Of a DNA stretch of 64,000 bases, positions 16,308 to 25,061 are shown piece by piece. Position 1 is the first letter of the stretch. Every line of letters begins with the position of its first letter. The DNA is from JBGPQJ01 sp963709295 (GTDB taxonomy: Bacteria; Chloroflexota; Anaerolineae; Anaerolineales; Villigracilaceae). The translations under genes were made by a program, and so were the position numbers. The notes beneath the pieces are model-generated. The model saw only the letters and a list, made by a program, of their open reading frames with translations, ran no database searches and was not told the origin of the DNA. The DNA lies in NCBI GenBank assembly GCA_963709295.1, contig CAVPVW010000003.1:682001-746000 (forward strand), given 5' to 3'.

Positions 16308-17741
16308 ATGTGGCAGGAATATCACACTGTCCGCTCGATCGATGAAGCACTCCGCGCCCTCACCGGGCGCGGTGCACATGCCCGTATCGTTGCAGGAGCC
16401 ACCGACCTGATCCTGGAGTTGGAGCGAGGGGTGCGCCCGGACGTGGACACGCTGATCGATATCACACGCATACCTTCCCTTAATCAGATCCATTTGGATG
16501 ATAGCGGAATCATCCACCTTGGACCTCTGGTCACCCATAATCAATGTGCAGCATCTCCCCTGCTTCGTGAAAGTGCCTATCCACTGGCGCGAGCTGCGTG
16601 GGATGTCGGCGCCCCGCAAATCCGTAACCGCGGTACAGTCGCGGGCAACCTCATTACCGCCTCTCCCGCAAACGACACGATAACGCCATTAATTGCCCTC
16701 AATGCCAATGTGACGCTCCAATCCTTGGCCGGACAGCGCCAGGTCCCGCTGCGTGACTTTTACAACGGTGTACGCAAGACCATTATGAAACCAGACGAGT
16801 TGCTGGTAGATATCTCCTTCCGGGCACTAGAAAAGAACCAGCATGGAACATTCATTAAATTAGCGCTAAGGCGTGCCCAGGCTATTAGCGTCGTCAATGT
16901 CGCAGTAATTCTCACCGGCGAGCTGCCGCAGGTCGATTCTGCCGTATTCACACTCGGAGCGGTCGCGCCTACCATCATCCATGCTACGGACGCCGAAGCC
17001 TTTCTCACCGGCAAAAGTCTTTCGGATGAAACAATTCTGCAAACGGCTGCGCTGGCGGCAAAATCGGCCAAGCCCATTGACGACATCCGCGGCACTGCTG
17101 CTTATCGGCGCGAGATGGTCCGCATCCTGACCCTGAGAGGGTTGAGATCCCTGCGCGATGGCAAGGAACAAGCCGGAATGCCATCCGATCCCATCCTGTT
17201 GGGCGGAAATCAAGCTGATTATCAGTCAGCTGACATGAGAGGGAGCTTCTCGCCGGCAAACAAGGAAATCCGCACGAAAATCAATGGTAAGGATTATTCC
17301 TTTACGACAGGTCTTCACAAGACCCTTCTCCGGCTGCTTCGTGAAGATGCAGGATTAATTGGAACCAAGGAAGGTTGCGCGGAAGGTGAATGCGGAGCCT
17401 GCACCGTGTTTCTGGATGGCGTAGCGGTGATGGCCTGTTTGGTACCCGCCCCACGGGCACACGGCGCAGAGATTATCACCATTGAAGGTTTGGCATCAAA
17501 TGGAAAACTGCACCCTGTCCAGCAGGCATTTATCAACGATGGTGCTGTTCAATGCGGCTACTGCACACCCGGTTTCATTATGTCGGGTGCGAAGCTCCTG
17601 GAGGAGCGCCCCAGTCCGACCCGCAATGAAATCGAACAGGCAATCACAGGGAACCTGTGCCGGTGCACAGGGTACTACAAGATTGTTCAAGCCATCGATG
17701 ATGCGGGGAGATTAGTCTCGACCGAGGTGAAGAATGGGTAA
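16308..17741 (+). CDS. FAD-binding and [2Fe-2S] fusion subunit of molybdenum hydroxylase
   Basis: Electron-transfer subunit of a xanthine dehydrogenase/CO-dehydrogenase-type enzyme. Residues 1-285 are the FAD domain (IVAGATDLILELERG, IRNRGTVAGNLITASPANDT). After a linker, residues 320-477 are the two [2Fe-2S] domains: GCAEGECGACTVFLDG with a later Cys, then CGYCTPGF and CRCTGYYK. The order FAD then Fe-S is the reverse of eukaryotic XDH, where Fe-S comes first. It passes electrons from the molybdopterin subunit to FAD. The next gene overlaps its end by 8 nt. Confidence 0.92.
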   Translation: MWQEYHTVRSIDEALRALTGRGAHARIVAGATDLILELERGVRPDVDTLIDITRIPSLNQIHLDDSGIIHLGPLVTHNQCAASPLLRESAYPLARAAWDVGAPQIRNRGTVAGNLITASPANDTITPLIALNANVTLQSLAGQRQVPLRDFYNGVRKTIMKPDELLVDISFRALEKNQHGTFIKLALRRAQAISVVNVAVILTGELPQVDSAVFTLGAVAPTIIHATDAEAFLTGKSLSDETILQTAALAAKSAKPIDDIRGTAAYRREMVRILTLRGLRSLRDGKEQAGMPSDPILLGGNQADYQSADMRGSFSPANKEIRTKINGKDYSFTTGLHKTLLRLLREDAGLIGTKEGCAEGECGACTVFLDGVAVMACLVPAPRAHGAEIITIEGLASNGKLHPVQQAFINDGAVQCGYCTPGFIMSGAKLLEERPSPTRNEIEQAITGNLCRCTGYYKIVQAIDDAGRLVSTEVKNG

Positions 17742-18150
17742 ATATGGATCATTCAAACAGGAAATGTATAAACGTCCTTACGATGTTCACCCGATCTGGC
17801 GTGGTATCGGCTGCTTTATGATGATTCTTATCCCGCTCATGGCCATTGTCGGAGCAATGGTCATGATCGATGAAGGGACAAAGGCAGGCTGGCCGATTCC
17901 GCAAGAGCTACTAGGGTACCCCCAGATGCCTTCCATGGCTTTCCAAATTCCCGTCATCGACAAAATCGCATTAACCATATCGAGTGTAAACAATCTCTAT
18001 GGAATAATTGCCTTTTCGATGGTTTTTATGGTCCTTGGTTTTGCAGTTATTTCAATGGTTTATTCTTTTGCCTTCAAGGTCATGGGACCACCCCGATACA
18101 CTCCGCTTGACGCTCCGGAAGTTCCGCGAGGGAAAAGGTACAGACGGTAA
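17734..18150 (+). CDS. Small membrane protein inside the hydroxylase operon
   Basis: A 138-residue protein of unknown family with two clear hydrophobic segments (CFMMILIPLMAIVGAMVM and IIAFSMVFMVLGFAVISMVY) separated by a 60-residue hydrophilic part, and a basic C-terminal tail RGKRYRR. It overlaps the FAD/Fe-S gene by 8 nt and lies 5 nt before the molybdopterin subunit gene, so all three are translationally coupled. A role as membrane anchor or electron-transfer partner is inferred from position only. Confidence 0.8.
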   Translation: MGKYGSFKQEMYKRPYDVHPIWRGIGCFMMILIPLMAIVGAMVMIDEGTKAGWPIPQELLGYPQMPSMAFQIPVIDKIALTISSVNNLYGIIAFSMVFMVLGFAVISMVYSFAFKVMGPPRYTPLDAPEVPRGKRYRR

Positions 18151-18155
18151 AGAAC

Positions 18156-20358
18156 ATGACCACTATCGTCGGCAAATCCGTCCCGCGTATTGACGCACGA
18201 GACAAAGTCACAGGTGAAGCGCTGTATTCCGGCGACTTGTCGATGCCGGGCATGGCACACATGAAGATCCTTTTTGCCGGAAGACCTCATGCTCGTGTCG
18301 TATCAATCGAGACGACACAGGCTGAAAAAGTCTCCGGAGTTCTTGCGGTATTCACCGCAAAGGATATCCCTGTCAACGAGTATGGTCTGCAGATCAACGA
18401 CCAGCCTGTATTGGTCGGACCGGGGTCGGCAAAAGCCGGGGGGGATATCGTTCGCTTCATAGGCGACCAGGTGGCAGTGGTTGTAGCCGAATCCGAGGAG
18501 ATCGCTGCTCGAGCTATAAAACTTATTTCGGTAACCTATGAAGATCTCCCTGTCATTTGCGACCCGGAAGAAGCAATTAAACCGGAAGCCATTCTTGTCC
18601 ATCCGGAACTGGGCAATACTAATGTCTGCGTTCACAACAAGATTCGAAAAGGCGATGTCAGGGAAGGCTTTGCCGGTTCGGATGTGATTGTCGAGGAAGA
18701 ATACCGCGTCCCCGCCCAGGAACATGCCTATCTGCAGCCTGAAGCTGGTCTGGCTTATTTGGATGAAAACGGCTTGCTGACAGTAAAAGCTGCCGGTCAG
18801 TGGACGCACGCGGACCAAAAACAAATCGCCCACGCGCTTGATCTGCCGGTCGAAAAGGTACGTGTGCAATACCCAAACATCGGTGGAGCCTTTGGCGGGC
18901 GCGAGGACCTGTCGGTGCAGATCGTTCTGGCGGTGACAGCGATGAGGCTGAACCGGCCTGTCAAAATCGTCTGGTCGCGCAAGGAATCAATGATCGGACA
19001 TGCCAAACGACACCCGATGGTCATCCGCGCAAAATGGGGCGCCACGAAAGATGGAAAATTGGTCGCCGCAGAAAACACCTTCATCGCGGACGGCGGCGCG
19101 TACATGTACACCACCAACAAGGTGCTCGGCAATTCCACCATCACCCAGACCGGTCCATATGCCATTCCGCATGTCCACGCCGATGTAATTGGTGTTTATA
19201 CCAACAATCTACCCGGGGCGGCATTCCGTGGATTTGGCGCTCCGCAAGCCCAGTTCATGGCAAAATCGCAAATGAACAAGCTGGCTGAGAAGTTGGGCAT
19301 GGACCCGGTCCAATTCAGGATGATCAATGCTTTGCGTGAAGGGGATACGCTCGATGTCCAAACTCCCCCACCCGGACCGGTTACAGCGGTTCAAGTCATT
19401 GAAGCAGCTGCGAAAAAAGCCGGTTGGACGGAATCCAGCAAGGGGTGGAAATTTCCTGGTTTAAATCAAAACGGGGATGAGGCCCTCAGAAGGGGGATCG
19501 GTTTTGCGGCAGGATTCAAGAACGTCGGCTTTTCATTTGGCTACCAGGAAAACTGTTGGGCGCGAATCGAAATTCATGGCAAGAGCACGATCGATCATGT
19601 CATTCTTCACCATGCCGCTGCAGAGGTGGGTCAGGGAAATCACACCATCCTGGCGCAAATGGCAGCGGAGGTGTTAGGCGTTCCTTTCGAAAAAGTAACC
19701 ATGATCACGATGGATACTTTGAACATGGGCAATGCCGGCAGCGCCAGCGCCTCCCGATTGACCTTTATGTCGGGCAACTCTGTCAAAGGCGCGGCGGAAG
19801 CAGCCCTTAAAAAATGGCTGGCTGAGGAACGTCCGGCTGTGGCGGAATACACCTACCTTGCCCCTCCCACCGAGCATATGGACGAAGAAACCGGACGCTC
19901 GATGCCCAACTTTGCCTATGCCTATGTCGCTCAGGCGGCCGAGGTCGAAGTGGATACGGAGACAGGGCTTGTCCGACTGGTGCGCGTGGTCAGCGCAGAC
20001 GATGTCGGAAAAGCCATGAATCCATCGCTGGTCGAGGGGCAAATCGAAGGCGGTGTCGTCCAGGCACAGGGGTATGTTTTACAGGAGAATTTCATCACCC
20101 GCAACGGTTATGTTCTCACTGACCAACTCAGCACCTATTTTAATCCCTACCATCCTGGATATCCCTGAACAAGTCGACTCGGTTGTGGTCGAGATCCCCG
20201 ACGAGCGAGGACCATGGGGCGCCAAGGGTTTGGGAGAACTTCCCTATCTTCCACTTGCCCCAGCCATCATCGCGGCTGTCCATAATGCGACGGGTGTCTG
20301 GTTTAATGAGTTCCCTTTGACACCCGATCGAGTCCTGCGCGGACTTGGAAAGCTCTAG
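18156..20358 (+). CDS. Molybdopterin-binding subunit of xanthine dehydrogenase-like enzyme, frameshifted
   Basis: Large catalytic subunit, 733 residues when repaired. It shows QEHAYLQPEAG, IGGAFGGRED (molybdopterin loop), AFRGFGAPQ, VGQGNHTI and, after the shift, GAKGLGELP with the catalytic Glu of this family. Frame one runs to a premature stop at 20168; removing one T from TTTT at 20138-20141 joins it to the rest, which ends at 20358. Without repair the catalytic Glu is lost. The AFRGFGAPQ and GAKGLGE signatures suit a purine or aldehyde hydroxylase. The yqeB gene follows 28 nt downstream. Confidence 0.85.
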
Positions 20359-20386
20359 CCCAATAGAATATCCGGAAACAATCACC

Positions 20387-21154
20387 ATGAACGTTCTCAT
20401 CCGAGGCGGCGGGGATATCGCATCCGGTGTAGCGCTAAGGCTGCATAGAACTGGTTATCGCGTGGTTATCGCCGAACTCGCTCAGCCCTTTTCTGTCCGC
20501 CGGACGGTGTCTTTTTCGGAGGCAATTTATGAGAGGGAATGGACGGTGGAAGAGGTGACCGCCCGAAGAGCAGAATCTGATTCGGAAGCCGCTGACCTCT
20601 TGGAAAAAGAAATCATCCCGGTGCTCGTCGCACCTGACCTAAATTCCATTTCGCTGGATTACTCCATCCTGATCGACGCCCGTTTAACAAAAAAAGCTGA
20701 GAATTTTGACCTGCCATCCCATACATTGGTCATTGGTCTGGGGCCTGGATTCACGGCTGGAAATAATTGTCACGCTGCCATTGAAACGAACCGCGGACAT
20801 ACGCTTGGGCGCGTTTACTGGAAAGGATCCACCCTGCCTGACACATCAAGTCCTGAAGGCGACCCGCGCCGAGTGCTGCGAGCTCCAACGGATGGAACAA
20901 TCACTTCCGGCGTGGAAATCGGTCAGCACGTTGAGGGCGGGCAGGAGGTCGCCAGGGTTTCAGGCGTGCCTGTCAACAGTCCTTTCAAAGGCATTTTAAG
21001 GGGAATGATCCATCCGGGATTGAAGGTCAACAAGGGACTCAAAATTGGCGACATCGATCCTCGTGACGACCCCACTCTTTGCAGGTTGGTTTCCGACAAG
21101 GCGCTGGCAGTGGGCGGCGGCGTACTTGAAGCAATTCTCAGCTATAAAAAATGA
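20387..21154 (+). CDS. yqeB: Selenium-dependent molybdenum cofactor protein YqeB (EF2563 type)
   Basis: A 255-residue protein of the YqeB family, which marks enzymes with labile selenium on the molybdenum site. Sequence features are IRGGGDIASGVALRLHRTGY (a Rossmann-like start), VGQ-like GLGPGFTAGNNCHAAIETNRGH broken here as GLGPGFTAGNNC and HAAIETNRGH, and LAVGGGVLEAIL at the end. Precise activity is not established. The ATG at 20387 is used; an upstream ATG at 20345 lies in the end of the previous gene. It overlaps the next gene by 4 nt. Confidence 0.85.
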   Translation: MNVLIRGGGDIASGVALRLHRTGYRVVIAELAQPFSVRRTVSFSEAIYEREWTVEEVTARRAESDSEAADLLEKEIIPVLVAPDLNSISLDYSILIDARLTKKAENFDLPSHTLVIGLGPGFTAGNNCHAAIETNRGHTLGRVYWKGSTLPDTSSPEGDPRRVLRAPTDGTITSGVEIGQHVEGGQEVARVSGVPVNSPFKGILRGMIHPGLKVNKGLKIGDIDPRDDPTLCRLVSDKALAVGGGVLEAILSYKK

Positions 21155-22488
21155 GATTATCCAAGGCTTTGCGTTTACCAAAATCCCCTATTGTCGCTTT
21201 GGTTGGTGCCGGGGGAAAGACGACGGCTCTCTTCACATTAGCAAATGAACTCGCTCCGTCCATCGTCACGACAACAACTCACTTCGGTGAATGGCAGGTA
21301 AACCAGAGCGATATTCATATTGTAGTGAAACCTGGTGGAAAATTGCCGAACATTCCTGGCGACAGCGTTGTGTTAGTCACAGGTGAGAAAGAAAACGACC
21401 GTTTCGGCGGGGTGGATGCCGGGCAACTCAATGCGTTAAGAGATCTGGCAGGTAGTCGAGGGGTCCCATTACTGATAGAAGCAGACGGAGCACGCCAGAG
21501 GCCACTCAAGGCACCTGCTACTCGTGAACCTGTCATTCCTGATTTCGCAAACACGGTCATAGTCGTTGCCGGTTTGAAGGGGATGAATAACCCACTGGGA
21601 GAAGAGCATGTCCATCGCCCAGAATTATTCTCCCAAATCTCCGGCATGGAAATCGGAAAAAACATCACAGTTGACGCCTTGGGCAGAGTCTTGACGCATC
21701 CTTCGGGAGGATTAAAAAATATCCCTATTCATGCCCGCAAAACTGCCATCCTCAATCAAGCCGATACCTCGGAGCTGCAATCACAAGGCAAACTCCTCGC
21801 AGAGAAAATCCTCCCGGATTATGATGCTGTGGTCATTACATCGCTTGAAGTGACTGACGAGCGCTTTCCAGCCAGACGCCGAATCCATGCCGTCCACGAG
21901 CAAATTGCCGGAATCATTCTGGCTGCTGGTGGTTCTCACAAATTCGGTCAGCCCAAACAGTTGCTGGATTTTCACGGGAAACCTTTTGTCCGCGTCATCG
22001 CGGAGAAAACGCTAGCTGCGGGTCTGAACCCCGTAATCGTCGTAACCGGCTCACACGGAAACGAAGTCGAACAGGCTGTGCACGATTTACCGGTGCAAAT
22101 CGTGCATAATCCAGAATGGGAAATGGGACAGAGCAGTTCGATCCGAACTGGTATATCAAGCCTGCCAGACAAGTGCGGTGGGGCAGTTTTTCTCCTTTCT
22201 GACCAACCGCAAATTACGGTCGAGGTGATTCGGTCCTTGGTGGATTATCATTCTCAGGACTTACCAGCCGTACTCGCCCCATTGGTCAACGATAAGCGTG
22301 CAAACCCGGTTCTTTTCGACCGGGAGACGTTTTATGACCTTCAAAAATTATATGGGGAGCAGGGTGGACGGGCGATTTTCGCAAAATTCAGTCCGACTTA
22401 CATGGAATGGGCTGATGATCGACTATTAATGGACGTGGACACACCTGAAGATTATCACAGGCTTCTTGAGAGTGAAAATGAGCACTAA
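21151..22488 (+). CDS. yqeC: Fusion of YqeC (selenium cofactor) and MocA-type nucleotidyltransferase
   Basis: Residues 1-245 match YqeC: a P-loop-like VGAGGKTTALFTLANEL, VTTTTHFGE, LIEADGARQRPLK and LTHPSGGLKN. Residues 250-445 are a MobA/MocA-type nucleotidyltransferase: AGIILAAGGSHKFGQPKQLL, VVTGSHGNEVEQ, SDQPQITVEV and MDVDTPEDY. YqeC occurs with selenium-dependent molybdenum hydroxylases. MocA-type enzymes cytidylylate molybdopterin. The fusion suggests the two steps act on one cofactor. It overlaps yqeB by 4 nt. Confidence 0.88.
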   Translation: MRLSKALRLPKSPIVALVGAGGKTTALFTLANELAPSIVTTTTHFGEWQVNQSDIHIVVKPGGKLPNIPGDSVVLVTGEKENDRFGGVDAGQLNALRDLAGSRGVPLLIEADGARQRPLKAPATREPVIPDFANTVIVVAGLKGMNNPLGEEHVHRPELFSQISGMEIGKNITVDALGRVLTHPSGGLKNIPIHARKTAILNQADTSELQSQGKLLAEKILPDYDAVVITSLEVTDERFPARRRIHAVHEQIAGIILAAGGSHKFGQPKQLLDFHGKPFVRVIAEKTLAAGLNPVIVVTGSHGNEVEQAVHDLPVQIVHNPEWEMGQSSSIRTGISSLPDKCGGAVFLLSDQPQITVEVIRSLVDYHSQDLPAVLAPLVNDKRANPVLFDRETFYDLQKLYGEQGGRAIFAKFSPTYMEWADDRLLMDVDTPEDYHRLLESENEH

Positions 22489-23110
22489 GGTTTCAGCCAT
22501 CATCCTTGCGGCAGGCAGATCCCAGCGGATGGGCCAGCCGAAAATGGTCCTGCCTTGGGGAGAGACAACCGTTTTAGGCCGGGTCATTGAAGTATTCTTT
22601 AATTCTGGGATTCAAAGCTTATTGGTGGTCACTGGTGGAGACCGGGATGTAGTCGAAAGCGAGGTTTCCCGTTTGAAAATCGAGTACCCTGTTACCTCTG
22701 TACACAATCCGGATTATGAAAAAAGCGGGATGCTGTCGTCAATTTTGACTGGATTAAGTGCAATTCCCCGAAATACTGAAGCCGTGCTGATTGGATTGGG
22801 TGACCAGCCTCAAGTGGAAATTGAGACAGCAAAAAATATACTTGATCTTTTTGAAGAAAAGAGGCATGGGATTATTATCCCAAGCTATAATCACCGCAGA
22901 GGTCATCCCCTACTCTTTGATTCAGCCAAGGTCCAGGAATTGAGGGCTTATAGGCCTGATGCCACCCTGCGAGATTTTCTAAATGCCCACCAAGGGGAGA
23001 TTTCTTATATCACCGCAGATATCAGTGTCCTGCAAGACCTGGATACACCGCAGGACTATGAAAAATACCTTGGCAAGAATAAAATCGATGACAGCCAAAC
23101 CAATCCTTAA
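22478..23110 (+). CDS. MocA-like molybdenum cofactor nucleotidyltransferase
   Basis: Second nucleotidyltransferase of the operon, 210 residues. It starts SAIILAAGRSQRMGQPKMVL with the nucleotide-binding loop, then VVTGGDRDVVESEV, GLGDQPQVEIETA, RRGHPLLFD and LQDLDTPQDYEKY. These fit CTP:molybdopterin cytidylyltransferase or its GTP relative. The ATG at 22478 overlaps the previous stop; an upstream TTG is possible. It is related to the fused domain before it, suggesting duplication; the two may differ in CTP/GTP use. Confidence 0.85.
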   Translation: MSTKVSAIILAAGRSQRMGQPKMVLPWGETTVLGRVIEVFFNSGIQSLLVVTGGDRDVVESEVSRLKIEYPVTSVHNPDYEKSGMLSSILTGLSAIPRNTEAVLIGLGDQPQVEIETAKNILDLFEEKRHGIIIPSYNHRRGHPLLFDSAKVQELRAYRPDATLRDFLNAHQGEISYITADISVLQDLDTPQDYEKYLGKNKIDDSQTNP

Positions 23111-23119
23111 AGAGGGGTC

Positions 23120-23794
23120 ATGAAAATCATCCGGTGGATTATTGCAACAGGCTTGAGACTGGGTCTGGAAGGTCTTTGCAAGATTGAAAAAAAAGAATTG
23201 GAAAAAGTCCCTGAAAAAGGGCCTTTACTCATTATCTCAAACCATACCGGAATGGTGGAAGTGCCAATTATTTTCTCCGAGCTACTTCCGCGCCCTGTAA
23301 TAGGATTGGCAAAAATCGAAAGCTGGGACAATTGGTTCTTGAAGTTAATGTTCGATCTCTTCCATATTATCCCCATCAAACGCGGAGAAGCGGATATGGA
23401 AGCCATGCATAGCATGTTGAAGGTACTGAATGAGGGCTACCTTCTTGGATTGTCTCCAGAAGGCACACGCAACAAGACGGGAGCCCTCCTTAAGGCACAA
23501 CCTGGCGTTGTCATCCTGGCTTTGAAAAGTAAATCACCACTGTTACCGATCGCCCACTGGGGAGGCGAAAATTTCCGGGCCAATTTAAAACGGTTTAGAA
23601 GGACAGAGTTTCATATTCGCTGTGGAAAATTATTTTATCTGGATCCCAGGGGTGAGAAAGTCACCAAGGAAGTACGCCAACAAATGGTGGACGAGATCAT
23701 GTATCAGCTTGCGCTGCTGCTGCCTCCGCAATATCGCGGTGCCTATTCGGACCTGGAAAAGGTTACTACTAAGTATCTAAGATTTGAAGAATAA
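23120..23794 (+). CDS. 1-acyl-sn-glycerol-3-phosphate acyltransferase-like protein
   Basis: A PlsC-type acyltransferase of 224 residues for phospholipid synthesis. Motif I, usually NHX4D, reads NHTGMVEVP at 41-49: His42 is kept but Glu47 replaces the Asp. Motif III is LSPEGTRNKTGALL, and PIAHWGGENF matches motif IV. It lies 9 nt after the MocA gene, likely in the operon. GAGGGG precedes the ATG. Activity with the Glu variant is uncertain. Confidence 0.82.
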   Translation: MKIIRWIIATGLRLGLEGLCKIEKKELEKVPEKGPLLIISNHTGMVEVPIIFSELLPRPVIGLAKIESWDNWFLKLMFDLFHIIPIKRGEADMEAMHSMLKVLNEGYLLGLSPEGTRNKTGALLKAQPGVVILALKSKSPLLPIAHWGGENFRANLKRFRRTEFHIRCGKLFYLDPRGEKVTKEVRQQMVDEIMYQLALLLPPQYRGAYSDLEKVTTKYLRFEE

Positions 23795-23815
23795 AGTGAT
23801 TTTGACGAAAAGGTT

Positions 23816-24253
23816 TTATTGCGTCAGATCATACCAATAGACGTTCGTCTCGCGTTTTTTGAAACCCATATTTTGATACATTTTATTCGCCGCCTCCCGG
23901 GTCGGGTTACAGGTCAGGGAGACACTTTCGATCCCCAGTTCTCTAGCTTTAGCCAGGAGTTGCGCGACGATCGCCTTACCAATCGCATTGCCACGTGCAG
24001 ACTGGTCCACGACCACATCCTCGATATGCCCCCGTAGACCGGTAGGCACAGGAAAGACTGCCAGGGTTCCCGAACCCATAACCGGGCTTGATGGGTCCGG
24101 GAATCGAGCGATCAATACGATCGACCGGGAATCGATCAATGCGGTCAATTCATCCAGGGTGGGAGATTTCCTTTGAGAAAGTTGAGGGATTAACTTTCCA
24201 AATACCTCTACCATCTCCTGGGTGGCTTGTGTCAATTGGGAAATATGAATCAT
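23816..24253 (-). CDS. GNAT family N-acetyltransferase
   Basis: A 145-residue single GNAT domain. The acetyl-CoA loop is VDQSARGNAIGKAIVAQLL, and LTCNPTREAANKMYQNMGFKKRE is the usual C-terminal part. The substrate is unknown; small-molecule or amine acetylation is typical for such short stand-alone members. It lies downstream of the phosphatidylcholine-synthase-like gene with 22 nt between them, so may be cotranscribed. No Shine-Dalgarno is evident. Confidence 0.88.
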   Translation of the reverse strand: MIHISQLTQATQEMVEVFGKLIPQLSQRKSPTLDELTALIDSRSIVLIARFPDPSSPVMGSGTLAVFPVPTGLRGHIEDVVVDQSARGNAIGKAIVAQLLAKARELGIESVSLTCNPTREAANKMYQNMGFKKRETNVYWYDLTQ

Positions 24254-24275
24254 TCAGAACGTATGCCCAGATCAG

Positions 24276-25001
24276 CTATTCTCTGGTCCTTGTCTTGAAT
24301 GTCAACCAGAGACTTATCCCGAAATAGTAGCCGAAAATGGCAAAAGTCAACCAAATCACCCAATCGGGGATATAGGGATAGGAAATCAACCCCCATATCC
24401 CAATGACGACTAAAACACCAATAAGCGAAAGAGTAAGGGTCCGAAATTGCGTGCTTCGGGTTGGGTATACGTACTTAATGGGGACAAATACGAGCACAAC
24501 CAGGAAGAGCACAATTAACAGGTTCACCCATGGATTAAGACCCAACACGAGCGCATAAATAGCGACAATGTTCCAGTAGGATGGAAACCCAGTGAAGAAG
24601 TGGTCCTCGGTCTTGGCGTCCGTCTGGGAGAATTGAAAGGCGGATGCAAGCAGGATGGCAGATGCTCCAATAATCCCCCATCCTGGGGGTAGAACCTCCG
24701 ATTCATACAAGAATAAGGCAGGGACAACGACATAGGTGAAATAGTCAATGATGTTATCCATCAATGCACCGTCGAATTTGGCAGCATAGGTCTTGGTGTC
24801 TGCCCGACGGGCGAGAAAACCATCCAGTCCGTCCACCATCATGGAGGCGACCATCCAGATGACCATCCATTTCCACTCATGCTGAATAACCGCCAGGAGT
24901 GCAAGGAATCCGAAAACAGCACCCGTGGCTGTAAAAAGGTGGACACTATGGGCGAAAATTGAACGCATTAACGAATTGGCGTGGTTGTTTGAGTCATCCA
25001 T
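24276..25001 (-). CDS. pcs: CDP-alcohol phosphatidyltransferase, phosphatidylcholine synthase-like
   Basis: A 241-residue integral membrane enzyme with about eight hydrophobic segments. The catalytic motif is DGLDGFLAR, then FDGALMDNIID: Asp57, Asp60, Ala-Arg 64-65, Gly78, Asp82 and Asp86. The gap between AR and G is 12 residues, longer than in most CDP-alcohol transferases (8-9) but as in phosphatidylcholine synthase, and DYFTYVVVPALFL resembles that family. Pcs condenses choline with CDP-diacylglycerol. Choline use is inferred; inositol or another alcohol is possible. Confidence 0.7.
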   Translation of the reverse strand: MDDSNNHANSLMRSIFAHSVHLFTATGAVFGFLALLAVIQHEWKWMVIWMVASMMVDGLDGFLARRADTKTYAAKFDGALMDNIIDYFTYVVVPALFLYESEVLPPGWGIIGASAILLASAFQFSQTDAKTEDHFFTGFPSYWNIVAIYALVLGLNPWVNLLIVLFLVVLVFVPIKYVYPTRSTQFRTLTLSLIGVLVVIGIWGLISYPYIPDWVIWLTFAIFGYYFGISLWLTFKTRTRE

Positions 25002-25007
25002 ATTAAT

Positions 25008-25013
25008 ATTATA
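25008..25013 (-). promoter_or_regulatory. -10 element of the pcs-like gene, probable leaderless start
   Basis: On the minus strand TATAAT is followed after 6 nt (ATTAAT) by the ATG at 25001, with no Shine-Dalgarno. This is the same layout as at udk and the AAA+ gene. It begins just after the ileS terminator hairpin. Confidence 0.55.
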
Positions 25014-25016
25014 CGA

Positions 25017-25048
25017 GCAGAGGGAAAATCCTGCGACTTTCCCTCTGC
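25017..25048 (-). terminator. Terminator hairpin after ileS
   Basis: GCAGAGGGAAA (25017-25027) pairs with TTTCCCTCTGC (25038-25048). On the minus strand it lies just after the ileS stop. The following U-tract is weak, so it may be imperfect or mainly protect the mRNA end. Confidence 0.65.
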
Positions 25049-25061
25049 CTTGAAGTTCCGG

